DNA from: Actinomycetota bacterium
GTDB taxonomy: Bacteria; Actinomycetota; Thermoleophilia; Gaiellales; Gaiellaceae
Reading direction: 5' to 3'
Length of the DNA stretch: 6,206 bases
Assembly: GCA_013812465.1 (NCBI GenBank)
Contig: JACCTK010000252.1
Location: 1-6,206, forward strand
The translations under genes were made by a program, and so were the position numbers. The notes under the pieces were generated by a model. It ran no database searches. It was not told where the DNA came from and saw nothing but the letters and a program-made list of their open reading frames with translations. Shown here piece after piece: positions 5,322 through 6,206 of this stretch. The stretch's first letter is position 1, and the number at the start of each line of letters is the position of its first letter.

Positions 5322-5572
5322 GTACGACCATCACGCTCGACCCCGATGTCGAGATCCTCGTCAAGAAGCTGATGCGGGAGCGAGGCGTGAGCTTCAAGGA
5401 GGCGGTGAATCTGGCCATCCGCTCGGGGCTCGCGCCGAAGGACGATGCCGCCGCATTCGTGACCCGGACCTTCGACATGGGGAAGCCGCACGTGCCGCTC
5501 GAGAAGGCGCTGCAGCTCGCGGGTGAGCTCGAGGACGAGGAGCTTGTCCGCAAGATCGCGCTCCGGAAGTAG
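5318..5572 (+). CDS. vapB: VapB-type antitoxin, ribbon-helix-helix (84 aa)
   Basis: This is an antitoxin that should neutralise the adjacent PIN-domain RNase and, with it, repress its own promoter. Residues 2-7 (RTTITL) form the DNA-binding beta strand, and helices at about 9-23 and 25-36 (SFKEAVNLAIRSGL) complete a ribbon-helix-helix fold. The acidic C-terminal part, with LEKALQLAGELEDEELVRKI at about 61-80, is the expected toxin-binding tail. The GTG at 5318 is the natural start because the beta strand begins immediately after it and an extended -10 lies six bases upstream; an ATG-initiated version would not improve the fold. The next gene starts three bases after the stop, the usual antitoxin-toxin arrangement. 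At 84 residues it is normal length. The antitoxin role rests on the fold and on the neighbour. Confidence 0.9.
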   Translation: MRTTITLDPDVEILVKKLMRERGVSFKEAVNLAIRSGLAPKDDAAAFVTRTFDMGKPHVPLEKALQLAGELEDEELVRKIALRK

Positions 5573-5575
5573 TCC

Positions 5576-6004
5576 GTGAAGCTGGTCGACGCCAACGTGC
5601 TCCTGTACGCCGTCAACGAAGCGTCCCCGCGACATCGCGGGGCGCGGGCCTGGCTCGATACATCGCTCACGGGCAACGAGACGGTCGCCTTCGCGTGGAT
5701 CGGGTTGCTCGCGTTTCTCCGATTGGCGACCCATGAGGCGGTGTTCCCGCGCCCGCTGGCATCGAACGAGGCGATCGACGTCTTGCGAAGCTGGCTGGCC
5801 CGACCCACCGCGGTGATCGTGGAGCCTACGGGCCGACATCTCGACGTGGTCGCCGAGCTTCTGTCTGGCGTAGGCACCGCCGGGAATCTCGTCAACGACG
5901 TCCATCTGGCGGCGCTCGCGCTCGAGCACGGCTGTGAGCTCGTCTCGTACGACTCCGACTTCGCCCGTTTTCCCGGTCTGCGCCGGCACATGCCAGGCGA
6001 CTGA
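5576..6004 (+). CDS. vapC: VapC-type PIN-domain toxin ribonuclease (142 aa)
   Basis: This is a PIN-domain endoribonuclease, the toxin of a type II toxin-antitoxin pair. Such toxins cut tRNA or rRNA with Mg2+ when the antitoxin is lost. The first acidic site is Asp5 in LVDANVLLYAV (residues 3-13). The third is Asp108 in AGNLVNDVHLAALALEHG (102-119). The last is Asp126 or Asp128 in VSYDSDFARFPGL (123-135). The segment WIGLLAFLRLAT (41-52) marks the mycobacterial-type subfamily that includes VapC25; at the place where many VapC proteins have a conserved glutamate this one appears to have Ala46. The GTG start at 5576 lies three bases after the vapB stop, with GGAAG six bases upstream inside vapB, so expression is probably coupled. 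The RNA target cannot be inferred. The length is normal and the frame intact. Confidence 0.92.
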   Translation: MKLVDANVLLYAVNEASPRHRGARAWLDTSLTGNETVAFAWIGLLAFLRLATHEAVFPRPLASNEAIDVLRSWLARPTAVIVEPTGRHLDVVAELLSGVGTAGNLVNDVHLAALALEHGCELVSYDSDFARFPGLRRHMPGD

Positions 6005-6206
6005 GAGGCGTCCGGTCGTTGTCACCGTGCGCGCAACCGGTTTAGTTAGCCATAGCCGGTCGGCCACCCGCGGGCGGATGAAATCGGCGATCATCCGCGG
6101 GTCGCCTGCTGACGCCGGTTTCCCTTGGTGCCCGTGAGCCTGTGTTTAGTTTGGCGTGGGAGCCTCGCCGGCACCCCGGACTGTTGCCGTAGAGCACGAC
6201 CATCAG
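6005..6206. other. Intergenic sequence after vapC, no gene recognised
   Basis: Beyond the hairpin I recognise no coding region. The frames on both strands are short and lack family features. Two AT-richer islands share GTTTAGTT (6040-6047 and 6144-6151), followed by AGCC and TGGC respectively. They may be promoter or repeat sequence for something right of the window. Confidence 0.45.
6067..6101 (+). terminator. Hairpin downstream of vapC, possible terminator
   Basis: GGATGA (6076-6081) pairs with TCATCC (6091-6096) around a nine-base loop. The outer CCCGC (6067-6071) and GCGGG (6097-6101) extend the stem past a four-base bulge. It begins 62 bases after the vapC stop. No T run follows, so intrinsic termination is doubtful; it could equally be a processing hairpin or an operator. 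Confidence 0.3.

Noticed and set aside
6031..6065. Possible tRNA fragment or attachment site near GGTTTAGTTAGCC
   Set aside because: No cloverleaf, no T-arm consensus and no integrase nearby; the resemblance to a D-arm is superficial.
5291..6094. Minus-strand 267-aa frame opposite vapBC
   Set aside because: It is antisense to two well-supported genes with normal antitoxin-toxin layout and has no domain of its own.

Overview
This is a high-GC bacterial fragment, roughly two-thirds G+C by eye. The best guess is an actinobacterium, perhaps of the Thermoleophilia type. The reasons are several GTG starts, two promoter-like sites placed for leaderless transcripts, a VapBC pair with the FLRLAT-type PIN toxin common in mycobacteria and relatives, and the overall look of the acyl-CoA dehydrogenases and the DUF2254 membrane protein. 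No marker gene is present, so this placement is inference.

Positions 1-2578, minus strand, hold a tightly packed fatty-acyl or other acyl-CoA catabolic operon. Read in transcription order, it has a 386-aa acyl-CoA dehydrogenase (1418-2578), a shorter 324-aa acyl-CoA dehydrogenase-like subunit (444-1418, starting in a TGATG overlap), and a medium/long-chain acyl-CoA ligase running off the left edge (1-442, starting one base after the previous stop). The likely logic is that the ligase makes the CoA thioester and the two dehydrogenases act together, perhaps as a heteromer, on the first beta-oxidation step. The substrate cannot be read from sequence.

Positions 2579-3930 are a mobile, repeat-rich block. 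It contains an intact IS200-like/REP-associated tyrosine transposase gene (RAYT, 2987-3808, minus) with a C-terminal helix-turn-helix. On both sides are copies of a 27-28 bp imperfect palindrome with arms GCAACA/TGTTGC; one copy overlaps the transposase stop codon. About 165 bp comprising the helix-turn-helix coding tail plus the palindrome is tandemly duplicated downstream. The outer copy (2807-2974) is broken by single-base indels. Short tandem repeats sharing GACCCC lie just outside on both sides. This is the most unusual part of the window.

Positions 3931-5211, minus strand, encode a DUF2254 family membrane protein with four predicted transmembrane segments. Positions 5318-6004, plus strand, encode a VapB antitoxin and VapC PIN-domain toxin three bases apart. 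The 106-bp divergent spacer carries an extended -10 placed so that vapB mRNA would begin at its GTG. Positions 6005-6206 hold a hairpin but no gene that I recognise.
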